A stretch of 64,000 nucleotides of DNA from Eonycteris spelaea (GCA_003508835.1 PUFA01000727.1:37149-101148); one strand, 5' to 3'. Numbered from the stretch's first letter, positions 22,856 to 33,982 are shown. The notes: generated by a model not told the origin, from the sequence alone. A program made the numbers and translations.

Positions 22856-23482
22856 GAATTTATTCCTGGGATGCAAGGTTGGTTCAACACCCACAAATCA
22901 ATTAACATGATATAGCACATAAGCAAAGTGAAGAATAAACATCATATGATCACATCAATAAATGCAGAAAAGCATTTGGAAAAAATCCAGCATCCCAATC
23001 CCATCTGATCTCAGAAGCTAAGCAGGGTTGGGCCTGGTTAATACTTAGATGGGAAACCACTTAGGAAGACCTGGTACTGTAGGCATAAAAAAAATCCAGC
23101 ATCCATTTATAATAAAACTCTCAGCAAAGTGGGAAAAGAGGGGACATATTTCAACATACTAAGGCCATATACGACAAATCCAGAGCCAATATCATACTTC
23201 ACAGCAAAAACTAGAAGCATTTTCCTTAAGATCAAGTACAAGAAAAGGATGTTCACTTACACAACTTTCATTCAACATAGTATTGGAAGTCCCAGCTACA
23301 GCAATCAGATAAAAAAGAAAAAAGAAAGAAAAAGACATCCAAATTGGAAAATAAGAAGTAATAGTCATTATTTGCAGATAATATGATACTATATAGAGAA
23401 TTCTAAATATTCTGCCAAAAGAAAAAAAAAACTGTTAGAATTGATCGATGAATTCAGTAAAGTAGCAAAATACAAAATGTAA
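22856..23482 (+). mobile_element. L1 ORF2 fragment (RT region), interrupted by a 5S SINE
   Basis: Starts with EFIPGMQGWFN (L1 RT domain N-side) and continues in broken frames through the KSIN and NAEKHL block. It is interrupted by the 5S-derived SINE at 22996-23088, then goes on with [11 protein letters not shown] and LRSSTRKG, ending at LIDEFSKVAKYKM near 23478. Multiple stops make it non-functional. The sequence after that point is RPL36A, not L1. Confidence 0.85.
22996..23088 (+). mobile_element. 5S rRNA-derived SINE, short form, 5'-truncated
   Basis: Sense copy of 5S rRNA from about nucleotide 30 to its 3' end: CTGATCTCAGAAGCTAAGCA, GGCCTGGTTAATACTTAGAT, GGTACTGTAGGCAT, then A-rich. The internal promoter (A box AGAAGCTAAGCAGG, C box TTAGATGGGAAACC) is mostly kept. 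A 16-bp target duplication AAAAAATCCAGCATCC flanks it (22980-22995 and 23089-23104) inside the L1. It lacks the long tail seen in the other two copies. It fits the short megabat MEG-RS type or a plain 5S retropseudogene. Confidence 0.85.
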
Positions 23483-23831
23483 AAAATGTAAAAAATGTGG
23501 CAAGCATCAAAGTGACACAGTACAAAAAGGGCAAGGACTCTCTATGCACAGAGAAGGTGACATTATGACAGGAAGCAGAGTTTTTGTGGTGGGCAGACTA
23601 AGCCGATTTTCTGCAAAAAGGCTAAAACTACAAGAAGATTATCTTGGGCTTGAATTCATTGGGCCCATCTGCAGATTTAAGAGAATGCTGGCTATCCAGA
23701 GATGCAAGCATTTTAAACTGGGAGAATATACGAAAAGAAAGGACCAAGTGATTCAGTTCTAAGCTTCATATTTTGTTTTATTATGAAGACAATAAAATCT
23801 TGAGGATATGTTCACTTCAGGGAAAAAAAAA
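23479..23831 (+). pseudogene. RPL36A: RPL36A (eL42) processed pseudogene
   Basis: Intronless copy of the mRNA for large-subunit ribosomal protein eL42, missing about the first 15 codons. Recognisable peptide pieces are KKCGKHQ, then in other frames RKQS, KPIF, RMLAIQRCKHFKLG and the C-terminal KDQVIQF with stop TAA at 23762. A deletion after the KHQ codons and other frameshifts disable it. The 3' UTR AATAAAATCTTGAG and a 9-A tail (23823-23831) show that it came from a polyadenylated mRNA. It could derive from RPL36A or its close paralogue RPL36AL. Directly downstream the sequence is L1, joined at the poly(A). Confidence 0.9.
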
Positions 23832-24630
23832 GCACAATGAAATATCATTTCACACCTATCAGAATATCTATCATCAATAAATCAAAAAATAATAAGTGTT
23901 GGCCAAGATGTGGAGAAAAGAGAGATCTCATACACTGTTGGTAGGATTGCAAATAGGTGGTAGCCACTATGGAAAACAGTATGAAGGTTCCTCAAAAAAT
24001 TAATATGGAACTAACTTATGACCCAGCAAGTCTACTTCTGGATATTTATCCAAAGAAACTAAAAACACTAATTTGAAAAGATATATGCACCCACTCCTAT
24101 GTTCCCTGCAGTGCTATTTACAATAGCCAAGACATGGAAGCAACCTAAGTGCCCATCAACAGACAACTGGATAAAGAGGTGGTACATACATACAATGGAA
24201 TATTACTCAGCCATAAAAAGTGAAATCTTACCATTTGCAACAACATGGATGGAACTAGAAGGTATTATGCTGAGCAAAATAAGTCAGACAGGGAAAGACA
24301 AATATAATCTCACTTATATATAGAATCTAAATAACAAAATAAGCAAAGAAACAAAAAAGAAACAGACTCATAGATACAAAGAACAAACTGATGGTTGCCA
24401 TATGGGAGGGGTGTTGGGAGACTGGGTGAAAAAGGTGAAGGGGTTAAGAAATACAAATTGGTAGTTACAAAATAGTAATTAGGGTATAAAGTACAACATA
24501 GGGAATATAGTCAATAATATTGTAATAACTATAGTGCCAGGTGGTTACTAAACTAATTGGGGCAATCACTTCAAAAGTTATATAAATATATACTATGCTG
24601 TTATCTGAAACTAATAGAAAATAAAAATTT
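23832..24630 (+). mobile_element. L1 ORF2 C-terminus and 3' UTR
   Basis: Begins at the block TMKYHFTP.R (ACAATGAAATATCATTTCACA) and continues through CWPRCGEK. At 24099-24323 an open frame reads ALFTIAKTWKQP.CP, WIKR.YIHTMEYYSAIK and TTWMELEGIMLSKISQ, which is the standard L1 ORF2 C-terminal end. The 3' UTR follows, with an A-rich tail. Compared with the L1 fragment to the left, roughly 1 kb of ORF2 is missing at the point where RPL36A sits. Confidence 0.9.
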
Positions 24631-24837
24631 TTAGGTGAGGCAACCCTTGGTTGACCTCACAATCAGATTGCAAGGACCTTGTCAGCTTATGATCCCTTAC
24701 TTTTTACTTTTTATTTTTTAGGCCTAAAGCACCCGTCTTCCTAGGTGGTCTCCCATCCAAGTACTAACCAGGCCCAACCTGCTTAGCTTCTGAGATCAGA
24801 TGGGATAAGGCTTGTTCAGGGTGGCATGGCCGTAGAC
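24631..24837 (-). mobile_element. 5S rRNA-derived SINE, long form, full 5' end
   Basis: On the minus strand it starts GTCTACGGCCATGCCACCCT, the intact 5' end of 5S rRNA, and runs through the whole 5S body with its A box (GAAGCTAAGCAGG) and C box (TTGGATGGGAGACC). An unrelated tail of about 90 bp follows (GGGATCATAAGCTGACAAGG, GAGGTCAACCAAGGGTTGCC). Words close to AAAATAAAA flank it (about 24618 and 24839), consistent with insertion into the A-rich L1 tail. It fits the long megabat MEG-RL SINE. With the internal promoter intact it is the copy most likely to have been transcribable by RNA polymerase III. Confidence 0.85.
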
Positions 24838-24899
24838 TAAAATAAAATGTAATGTGAAGTATAATTGAAAAATAATCTTAAAAAAGAAATGAAAAAAAA

Positions 24900-24990
24900 G
24901 TCCCTTCATTAAATCCATAACCTTGACTCCTTTGAGTATGCTGTGTGTGTTTCCTGTTAGAACCTCACAGGTATATGGACTTTGCCTGAT
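24900..24990 (+). repeat. Old interspersed repeat, right half
   Basis: TCCCTTCATTAAATCC, GAGTATGCTGTGTGTGTTTC and CTGTTAGAACCTCACAG continue the repeat interrupted at 22855. The words GACCCTTAATG (left) and GTCCCTTCATT (right) may be the target duplication of the L1 insertion. Confidence 0.45.
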
Positions 24991-26180
24991 CTATGTCCAG
25001 GGCAGGACCGAAGGCTTGGTTGAAGCCGCTGACTGGCTCCTTCTGCTAAAGAATGCTAACTTCAGGATTCCCCAGCACTGTGATCCCTGTTTTGGAGAGA
25101 CATCCTGAAGCCCTACCCTTCTAATCCCATGTCTGTTGTACCAGGCCACCTCCCTACTCTGCCTCTGCTGGCTGATCCCTGTGGTGCTGTTCTTTTTTGT
25201 CCCCTCTCTGTTCATCCCATGCACTTCAGGTAATCAGGCTATACTGGGAAGGTGTCCTAAATCCCCACCCCTACCATCTATCCCATCCACTAACACTGAT
25301 ACAAACAGAATTGGTGTTGAAACTAATACTAAGGGCTCCTCAGCTTTCATCAGCTAGGAAATCCCTTTCTACTTCTCTGTAAGATCCATAGTTCAAGGAA
25401 GAGATCCTCTTGAGAATAACATTCAGCCTAGAATTGAAGACATCCAGGTTCTGAATAGTGGCTGGTGCCAGTAACTTCTAGAGAGCTTTTCCTATCATCT
25501 CTGGAACTTCAACTACAGTCAACCTGTCCAGCCCATACACTAGAGGAAGAGTGCAGCTGTCTAACCCCTCACCTCCATACAGGAGCTCATTCCTTGTTCT
25601 CAACAGAACTTAAATCTCATCACATCATACTCAGGGCTGGGTGACTTTCACAACCTGGTGGATCTTCTCCTGAGGTCTCACATATGACTTTTTGCTATGG
25701 CAGACTTCCCAAATGTTGGCAATCACTAAAGCTCTAAGTGAGAGGTTTTCTCTGCCTTACTGGACCCAATGGATCTATACAACTGGTCCAACTCTCTCAT
25801 GGCCTCTTCTGACATTACTACTCCCATATCAATTCTCTGCCATGGGTATAAGATCAGACAATAACCAAGGAGCAGGAGTAAGAAGGAGGCTGTGCCACAT
25901 TGCCGAGACCCAGCTGATACCAAGTAATCAACGAAGGCTTTAAGAATGGTTGGATACCTACTGTGATGTATCATTCAGAATCCCCTTGAGGAAGGTCTTG
26001 GTGGCCCAGTTGCTAGGAGTCCCCTTCAAGGACTGTCCCAGCTAAAGAGCTGTCTTGGCTACAAAGAGCCACATTGCCTAACATTATACCTCTTCCTAAA
26101 TCAACCCACAGGGATAAAGGCCAGGCCATTTTGGCCCAACTCAGGACAACTCTGAAAGGCCATTCTATCTCCAGGGTTCT
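24991..26180. other. Less AT-rich intronic block, nothing recognised
   Basis: Noticeably richer in G and C than the surroundings, with overlapping short frames on both strands (24923-25382, 25692-25974, 26013-26342). No domain, splice structure or repeat family was recognised. Confidence 0.5.
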
Positions 26181-26188
26181 TTCTATGG

Positions 26189-26411
26189 CAAGGGTCCCCA
26201 ACCCCTGGGCTGCAGACTGGTGCCTGCCTTTGGCCTGTTTAGAACCAGGGTACACAGCAGGAGGTAAATGGTGAGCCAGAGAGCAAAGATTTATCTGAAT
26301 TTGCAGCCACACCCTCGTGCTAGCATCACTACTCAGCTTCACTCAGATCATCAGGTATTAGATTCTCATAGGTGCACTGGTCCCTGGTGCCAAGAACTTT
26401 GGGGACTGATG
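26189..26411 (+). mobile_element. hAT-type (MER1-like) nonautonomous DNA transposon
   Basis: Begins CAAGGGTCCCCAACCCC and ends CTTTGGGGACTGATG, which are imperfect terminal inverted repeats. Inner phrases include TAGAACCAGGGTACACAGCA and GGTATTAGATTCTCATAGG. An 8-bp target duplication flanks it with one mismatch (TTCTATGG at 26181-26188, CTCTATGG at 26412-26419), as expected for hAT elements. No transposase is encoded. Confidence 0.85.
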
Positions 26412-26419
26412 CTCTATGG

Positions 26420-27180
26420 GCCAGCCAAGGCTATCTTTGGACCTGCATCACATCTCAACTTGTCTTTCTGACACTCCTGTGTCCTTTCCCTCCCTTCCCT
26501 TCCTTGAGTATTGATCCCAAGGATGCTCCTGAATAACACTTACACATTAGACTCCATCTGCTTCCTAAGAACCCAGTCTGTGACCAGGCTCCAACCCAGA
26601 GTATCTCAGGATATATTAGATATTAAAATTGAAACACACCTACATAGTTCAGGAAATACGATACTGTTTACTACTGATTTTACTGTATAAACTATGCAAT
26701 ATTATGTTCAACCTATTCACATTAAATATTTTCACGTGAGCTTACAGACTTACTGGTAACATTCCCAAGCTATCTTGTATCTAGTTATGAACAATAACAA
26801 GCTTAGGAGTACCAGAGTGCTGCAGACTCTGGAATTAGTTAAGCTCTCATTATTGGTTAAATTGATCAGGTAATACTTTATACCTATGTTCTTTTATTTT
26901 TAAGTGGCTGAAAATGGCCCTTCCAAATGTCTCTTACAGCCTGATCCACTTCTAGGCTTGGTCAGCAGAATTGATAAGAGACACTAAGAGTAAAGCTCTT
27001 CTCACCACAAATAAGTAACAATTGGAAGAGCCTACTGCTGAAGCATAGGCCCTTTTTAATGCTACATTTCTGTCCTGTAACTGTTCTCTTATCTTTAGGA
27101 ATAGAATCACTAATCTTCACCTTAAAAGTTAACTGTTCAAGGCTCAGCCCCCTGACTTGAGGAAGACATCTCCATTTTAC
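26420..27180. other. Unannotated intronic DNA
   Basis: No gene or named repeat seen. Confidence 0.5.
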
Positions 27181-27313
27181 AAACAATAATACAAGTATTA
27201 CAAACATAATACAGGTATTAGAAAATAATACAGCTATTTAAAATATAATATAGGTATTATAAGTGTCTCATGTATATCAACTAAATCTTCACAACCACCT
27301 TGATGAAAGTAGT
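27181..27313 (-). repeat. MIR, first half (split by L1)
   Basis: ACTAAATCTTCACAACCACC and TTGATGAAAGTAGTATT match the reverse complement of a MIR core. The continuation appears at 30663 after the L1. Confidence 0.6.
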
Positions 27314-27754
27314 ATTTTTTTTTTCTATTACAGTTAACATACAATATTATATTAGTTTCAGGTGCACAATGCACTGATTAGACATTTATATAACTTATGA
27401 AGTGATCACTCTGCTAAATGCAGTACTCATCTGACACCATATATAGTTATTACAATACAACTTACTATATTCCCATGCTATACTCTACATCTCCATGACA
27501 ATTTTGTAACTAACAATTTGTACCTCATAAACCCCTTTCCCTTCACCTAACCCCCATCCCCAAATCTAACCATCAACATGCTCTCTGTATCTATGAGCTT
27601 GTTTCTACTGTTTGTTTATCATGTTCTCCAGATTCCATATGTGACAGTCATCTTTGTCTGACTTACTCTACTCAGCACAATACCCTCTAGGTCCATCCAT
27701 ATTGTTGCAGATGGCAAGGTTTCATTCTTTCTTATGGCTGAGTAATATTTCATT

Positions 27755-27781
27755 GTGTGTATGTGTATGTGTATGTGTGTG

Positions 27782-27828
<47 letters not shown>
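27755..27828. repeat. (TG)n microsatellite in the L1 3' end
   Basis: About 70 bases of TG repeats with two interruptions. They produce Cys/Val and His/Thr peptides that are artefacts. Confidence 0.95.
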
Positions 27829-27830
<2 letters not shown>

Positions 27831-29194
27831 CACTCTTCTTTTCCATTCACCCACTGATGGACACCCTGGTAGCCTCCATATCTTGGCTATTGTAAATAAT
27901 GCTGCAATGAATGAATATATGGACTCACATGTCACTTCGAAGTAGTGTTTAGGGGTTCTTCAGAAAAATACTCAGAAGTGGGATAACTGAGTCCTTCTCG
28001 GTCTCTTGTTATAGCCTTTGTTTTACAGTCTAGTTTGTCTGGTATAAGTATTGCTACTCCAGCTTTTTTGTGTGTTTCCATTTTTTATGAAACATCTTTT
28101 TTCATCTCTTGACTTTCAGTCTATGTGCCTTTTTGATCTAAAGTGAATCTCTTGTAGCTTAAGGAAAGGTCTTGTTTTCTTATTCATCCAGCCATCCTAT
28201 CTTTGATTAGAGCATTTAATTTATTTACATTTAAAAATAACCGTTGCTAGATATGTAATTATTGCCATTGTATTAGTCACATTTTTTTTCTTCTTCTTAA
28301 AGAAGTCTCTCTAACACTTCCAGTAACACTGGCTTGGTGGTGATAAACTCAGCTTTTTCTTGTCTGAGAAACTCTTTATCTGTCCTTCTAAATGATAGGT
28401 TAAATGTATAGAGTAATCTTGGTTGTAGGTTCTTGTTTTTCCTCACTTTGAGTATTTCCTGCCAATCCCTTCTGACTTGCATGCAAAGTTTCTGTTGAAA
28501 AATCAGCTGATGGTTCATGGGTACTCCTTTGTAGGTAACTGCCTGCTTTTTTATTGCTGCTTTTAAGATCCTTTGTCTTTAACCTTTGATATTTTAATGA
28601 CGATATGCCCTGCTGTGGGCCTCTGTGGGTTCAAATTGTTTGGGACTCTCTGAGCTTCCTGGGCTTGTATGTCTATTTCCTTCACCAGGTTAGTGAATTT
28701 TTCAGTCATTATTTCTTGAATAATTCCTTGTTCTCCCTCTTCTTTTTCTGGTACCCTTACATGTTGGTATGCTTGATGTTGTCCAGAGGCCCCTTAAACT
28801 ATATTCATTTTTTTTTGGATTTCTTTTTATTGTTGCTGTTCTGATTGGGTGTTTTCTGCTACTTTATCTTCTAAATCAGTGATTCACTCCTCTGCTTCCT
28901 TTAATTTATTGTTAATTATTCCTAAGGTATTCTTCATTTCAGTTATTATATTCTTCATTTATGATGCTCTTTTTTAATGTTTTCTACTCCACTCTTATGT
29001 TTTTTATCACTTTGTTAAAAGTTTCGCTCAGTTCATCTACTCTTCCCCCAAATTCATTGAGCATCCTTATAATATGTGTTTTGAACTCTGCATCTGGTAG
29101 ATTGCTTGTCTCCATTTTGTTGAGTTCTTTTTCTGGAGCTTTGTTCTGTTCTTTCATGTGGGACATGTTTCTTTGTATCCCCATTTTGGCTGCC

Positions 29195-29196
<2 letters not shown>

Positions 29197-29232
<36 letters not shown>
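29197..29232. repeat. (GT)n microsatellite in the L1 5' region
   Basis: About 17 GT units next to the ORF1-like start on the minus strand. Confidence 0.95.
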
Positions 29233-29233
<1 letters not shown>

Positions 29234-30662
29234 TAGGTAGGGCTGCTATGTTTTCTGATATTGCTAGAGTAGCCTTATGTAGTAGGTATGCTGTGGGTCC
29301 CAGTGGCACAGTCTTCCCCAGTCACCTTAGCCGGGTGCTCCAGGTGTGTTTCCCTGTATGGGTTGTAGGTGCCTCCTGTAGTAGTTTGAGCCTTGACTGC
29401 TGTTTGCTTGTTAGTGGGAAGGACTGACCCTCAGGCTGATTGGTTGTGATGACTGCCCATGACCAGTGGAGGAGCTGTTCTGCAGGGGCTGACCCTATAG
29501 AGCAAAATTCACTTTAACAGGGCTCTGGTGTCTTCCCTGTAAGCTCTTTAGGTATGTGATTCTGAGACATGATCCTGGGTGGTGCTCTGGCTCAGAGTGA
29601 AGCTGGCCACCAAGCATGCCAGCCAGGACCTCCTGAGAGGGCCCTGCCACAGGCCATGTTCAGCTGCAGCCTGTGCCCTGTCTGGGGCCACGTGGCATGA
29701 GCCACCAAGTAATCTGCAGATGGCTGTCATCCATGTTGGGATTGGATGTGCCTCAAGAGCCCAAGCCACAATCTAATGCTGGCTGCTGCTAGTGCCAGGC
29801 TTGGGGCTGCTCAGCAAGAGGTACAGGGCATGCCAAGGCCAGATGCTGCTTGTTTACATTTTGTGAACCCTGAGAGATCTTAGGAAAATCTGCAGCATGA
29901 GCCAAGATAGGAGGTTTGTATGGAAAATCTACTGGAAGCAGCTGGGGTGGGCCACCAGTTGGTAGGGGCGGGGTCTCAGGGAATCACCAGGGCAGGGTGA
30001 TTAGTGTTAGCTACATTGATGGAGACTCAGATATGATGTTCACCTGCATCTGTACACCAGGTGGGGGAGGGTTCAATAAAGTAGCAATAGCTTCTGCCAG
30101 TACTTCTGTCAGGAGAAAGTTGCCACTCCAGCCCTCACCCTAAAGCCAGACAACCCAGTTCCTCCCTGTATGTCCCTGGCACTTTTTCAGCAGCTTCCCC
30201 AGTATTGGAGCTCAGAGAGAGCGAGTCTGTCACTGAGAAGTCCATGAACAGGCCCTTAAGAGAAACACCTGTGACTCCTCAGTTCTCCATTTCACTCAGC
30301 CACAATCTCTACTGGTTTTCACAGCTAGAAGTTGTTGGAACTTTTCTGCCCAGGGAACCCTGGGCTGGGGAGCCCAGTGTGGAGCCCGGACTCTTCACTC
30401 TTCTGGGGGAAATCCACAGCTGATATATTTCTCCTGATTCTCAACTGCCACATGTAGGTGTGGGATCAGCCCATTTCACATCTCTGCTCCTCATACCAGT
30501 CTCAAGGTGGCCTTTTCTATATGTCCCAGTTGTAGGACTTCTGCTCAGCTAGACTTCAGGCAATTCCTAATGATGGTTATTCTGTAGTTTAGTTGTAATT
30601 TTGATGTGGATGTGAGAGAAGGCAAGAACAGCATTTACCTGGTCTGCCATCTTGATTGGAAC

Positions 30663-30830
30663 CCTGGAAATATTATTATATCTCCATTTTTGAGAAGGAG
30701 AAACCTGAAAGGTTGAGTAATTTACACAAAATCACCCAGTTAGTCAATTGCAGAGCTAAGGATTTAAACTCAGGTTCATGTTCCAGACTTTATGCTCTAC
30801 CTGCCTCCCTAAAGCATCTGAAGTCTGAAG
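30663..30830 (-). repeat. MIR, second half
   Basis: ATTATTATATCTCCATTTTT, GAGAAGGAGAAACCTGAAAGG and AAATCACCCAGTTAGTC resume the MIR reverse complement that stops at 27313. GAAAGTAGTATT (left) and GGAAATATTATT (right) are plausible remains of the L1 target duplication. Confidence 0.75.
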
Positions 30831-30839
30831 CTCAATAAC

Positions 30840-32345
30840 TGTCCTAGCTGACAGAGCAGGTAAGAGATGAAATGGGGGGGGGGAAGTTAAAGGGAGAGTG
30901 GATCTCTGAACTTCCATGCAGTGATTCCTTTTCCAGTATAGGTGGTGACTGTTCTGTGAGTTCTTAAACCAATCTAATGGAACATGAACAAACTACATTC
31001 AAAAGTAAGAAAAAAGTGGGAAGAGGAGAGAAAAGAAAAAGAAGGAAGAAAGGAAGAGAGAAAGGAAAGCAAAAAAGATCATACTGTACCACATGTAATT
31101 AAAATAGTACTAGTTCATGAAACTTTTGTTCCATTGTATATATGCATGCTGGGTTGATATGAAAAAAAATGTCTTTCTTACTGTGGGCTGTAGTATCAAA
31201 ATAAATTAAATTTCATTCAAATTCAACAGTCATCAGGAAAATAAAAATTAAAGTAATAAGACACCACATGTTTTCAGAGGCAAAAAATGTAAAAACAACT
31301 TCAATGCCTAGCAGATAGAAATGAATAAATTATTCTTTATCCATACTATGCTTCATAAAGAATGGCTTAGGTTTATACATATTAAACTAGAAAAATTTCC
31401 CATGATTTATTATTCAATAAGAAAAACACCCTGCAGATAAATGCAAGTGGCATGCTTATACTTCTGCGCAATAAATGATGAAACCTCAACACAGAGGTAA
31501 TAAACATTTGCGTGGTGGACTGGGTGGAATTAAAAAGGAAAGAAGAAGGAAGTAAGTGAAAGAAACAACAAAGGCAGTTGCTAACTAGCAAAAATAAGTA
31601 CATGTATCATTGAGAATCTCATGGGAAACAGAGGGCATAAGCAAACTGTATAAGTTGAGAAGAGTTTAATAAAGTGACTATTTACAAAATTGTGGGAAAT
31701 GTTTAGGAAAACCAATAGGGAATTCTTCAGTCCCTCAGGAATTGTAGCATCAGGGAGCCATTACCACCACCCAAGGCTGAAAGGGCATGTGAGAGTGGTT
31801 ACCGGAACCTGGAGTGGGTAGCTCTGTGGAGATAACCTCCAAATAGGTGCTGTGGACTCTGGTAGGAGGAGGCAGGGAAGAAGATGTGTTTTTTTTCCTC
31901 CCCTTACCCTCCACTCTCCTACTACTGCATCCCATTGGCCAACCCAACTGGAGGACAAAGGGCTCTGGGCCCCACAGATACAGCCCACAAAGGTCAATTG
32001 CCTGGGACTCAGAGCAGGGTAGAGGGAGCTTCAGAAAAATCTTAATGGGACAAATGGATGATATCCAGCACAGTATACTATAACAATAAATGAAAAGATG
32101 GAAAATAAACTCCATCCATCATTTTTCTTTTTATATGTAAAAATTAGACATTTACATTGATAAGAATTAAAAGGTTACTAAATGACAGTATCATTTTGTT
32201 TTTGTGATGGCATCTTGATTTTAATTAAACCCAATAGCTTCAATAATAATTACATTAAAATATATTTTTTTTCTTTTTTATTCTTTGCAATGAAAAAAAT
32301 ACGAGTTAAACTTTTGATTCTACCAGACCCTGTTGCTTCTCTAAC
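30840..32345. other. Intronic DNA with a purine-rich patch
   Basis: GA-rich stretch at about 31010-31075. The block at 31640-32060 is GC-richer and could be an unrecognised repeat. Overlapping frames at 31750-32115 on both strands have no motifs. Confidence 0.4.
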
Positions 32346-32349
32346 TTCC

Positions 32350-32470
32350 CCATCTTTAGAAAGAGAATGATAAAAGTACTCACTTCATAGAGTTTTTATG
32401 AGGATTAAATGAACTAATAAATTTTGAGATCTTAGAACAGTACTTGGCACATAGTAAATGCTTTAAGCCT
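32350..32470 (+). repeat. MIR fragment
   Basis: GAGTTTTTATGAGGATTAAA, TGAACTAATAAATTTTG and CAGTACTTGGCACATAGTAA match the 3' half of MIR. Confidence 0.8.
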
Positions 32471-32514
32471 TTACTATTATTATGGTGATGATGGGACATC
32501 ACGTGCCTCCTAAT

Positions 32515-33080
32515 GTAGGTGGCTGTCTCCATGTCCCCTCTCCAATCTACCCACCATCCAGCCAGAGCAAGCTCCCTTTAAAGTGTATTCCTGATATGTC
32601 ACTTTCTTCCTTGGAATTTATCTATGGTCTCCAGACCCTGCAGGATAATCCTCAACCTCATCCTTGTAGTTATCTCCAGCCTCATTCTTCTCTACTTTGT
32701 GCTTTCATTCCAGCCTCACAATTCCTTCTGTTTCTGCACAAGTGCCATGCTGTCCTCTGTCCCAGAGTATCTGTTGGGAATGCCTTTTCCATATCATTCT
32801 ACTTCTTTCCTACGTTGTTAACTCTTACTACTCATCACTGAAACTTCAAGCATCACCTCCCCTGAAAAGACTTCCTGCCCCGCCCTCCCCCTGCCACTGC
32901 ATAGTCAAATTTATAAGCAGCTTCTTCATCTCATTACATCTCGTGTAGGCTCTATCTCACCATGTGCCAAATCATGAGTGTATTGACTTCCCCATCAGCA
33001 ATGGTCCCTCAAAGGAAGCAATAATGACCATTTTCTCTGGACCCTTGCACAGAGCATGGAACCTGCTGAGTGGATACTTA
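32515..33080 (+). repeat. L2 LINE 3' region
   Basis: Phrases such as CCTGCAGGATAATCCTCAACC, TTCCTTCTGTTTCTGCACA and CACCTCCCCTGAAAAGACTT follow the L2 3' end order. Open frames at 32482-32948 are remnants of L2 or chance. Confidence 0.7.
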
Positions 33081-33099
33081 ATCATGATTTGTCTAAGAA

Positions 33100-33982
33100 T
33101 AAAATTTATAAATAAATGAGTTAAATAAGTGACCGAGCCAGAATTCAACCCAGCTCTGTTTGACTCCAAAGGCCACCACTGTCTCCCAACCATCTGGAAG
33201 TTCTAAGGCTGCCTGACACTTCGGAATAGCTGTATGCCTGAGGGAACTCCCCAGGACACTAGACCAATTCAGGTCAAAACTATTTGGTTAGCAGTGATGC
33301 GGAGGAATAAATGCCTCCTTTCTGGGAGTATCAACCACATGCATTTGCTTTATCAAAGGGACTTTCCCAAGAAAATCAATTTCTGGAGCATGTTAAAATA
33401 TAAACAAACCACCACCTACCCACCCACTACTTAAAAACAATTAGTTCAAAGAGATTTTAGAGAATTCAGACAATTCCACAACGTTGAGAGCACCATCTGA
33501 TCATATGAACTTTGTTTTCCCTAACCAATAATTTTACATTAAATTTTTATTTTAAATTTGGCTCTACTGTGAAATGTGCATCCCCATACTGTACTGTGTT
33601 CATAGCCACAGATACACTGGAGAGTCTCGACATTCACCATTTGAAATTTGCTCTTGTGGCTCATGATAATGTTACCAGAATCCCTTGATAACAGTGTTTT
33701 ATATCTATTTATAACTATAACCTATTATCCTATCTTCCATATAATTGGATGTGACTAAGATTAAAAAAAAATCAGCTGCATAAGAAAAGTCATGCTCTTA
33801 TAGAACAGATGTTCGCTCAGCATGCAAAGTGAATTAGACTTTAACACAAATACTTGGAAATACATAAGCACTCTTTCTAAAAGCACTGATTAATATTTTA
33901 CATGGAAAATAACTTTAAGATAAAAGATATTAAAAGTGCAAGGGAGTACCACAGCTGGTTTTTAAAATAAGTGTTAATTTAC
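33100..33982. other. Intronic DNA with a weak MIR remnant
   Basis: GAGCCAGAATTCAACCCAGC followed by GACTCCAAAGGCCACCACT (about 33133-33180) looks like an antisense-MIR end. Nothing else was recognised up to the exon. Confidence 0.4.

Larger units (their letters stand above)
27314..30658 (-). mobile_element. Shortened L1 (HAL1-like), 3' to 5' on the plus strand
   Basis: One minus-strand element of about 3.3 kb. Its 5' end at about 30658 reads GGTTCCAATCAAGATGGCAG, like an L1 5' UTR. Then come a 5' UTR of about 1.4 kb and an ORF1-like piece at 28984-29184 (MSHMKEQNKAPEKELNKMET, ISNLPD-like words, a coiled-coil start). Upstream-ORF2 words (KAGVAIL.PDK) follow near 28015-28075. Next is the L1 3' end at about 27320-27980, with ALFTIAKIWRLPGCP and MKYYSAIRKNETLP, and finally a poly-T (poly-A on the minus strand). 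Most of ORF2 is absent. This matches the half-L1 (HAL1) plan or an internally deleted L1. Two (TG)n tracts grew inside it. Confidence 0.7.

Noticed and set aside
22996..23088. Functional 5S rRNA gene
   Set aside because: Truncated at the 5' end, A-tailed and flanked by a target duplication, so it is a retroposon, not a gene.
27619..27945. Several frames with poly-His-Thr or poly-Cys-Val
   Set aside because: Products of the (TG)n tract inside the L1 3' end; the recognisable parts are L1 ORF2.
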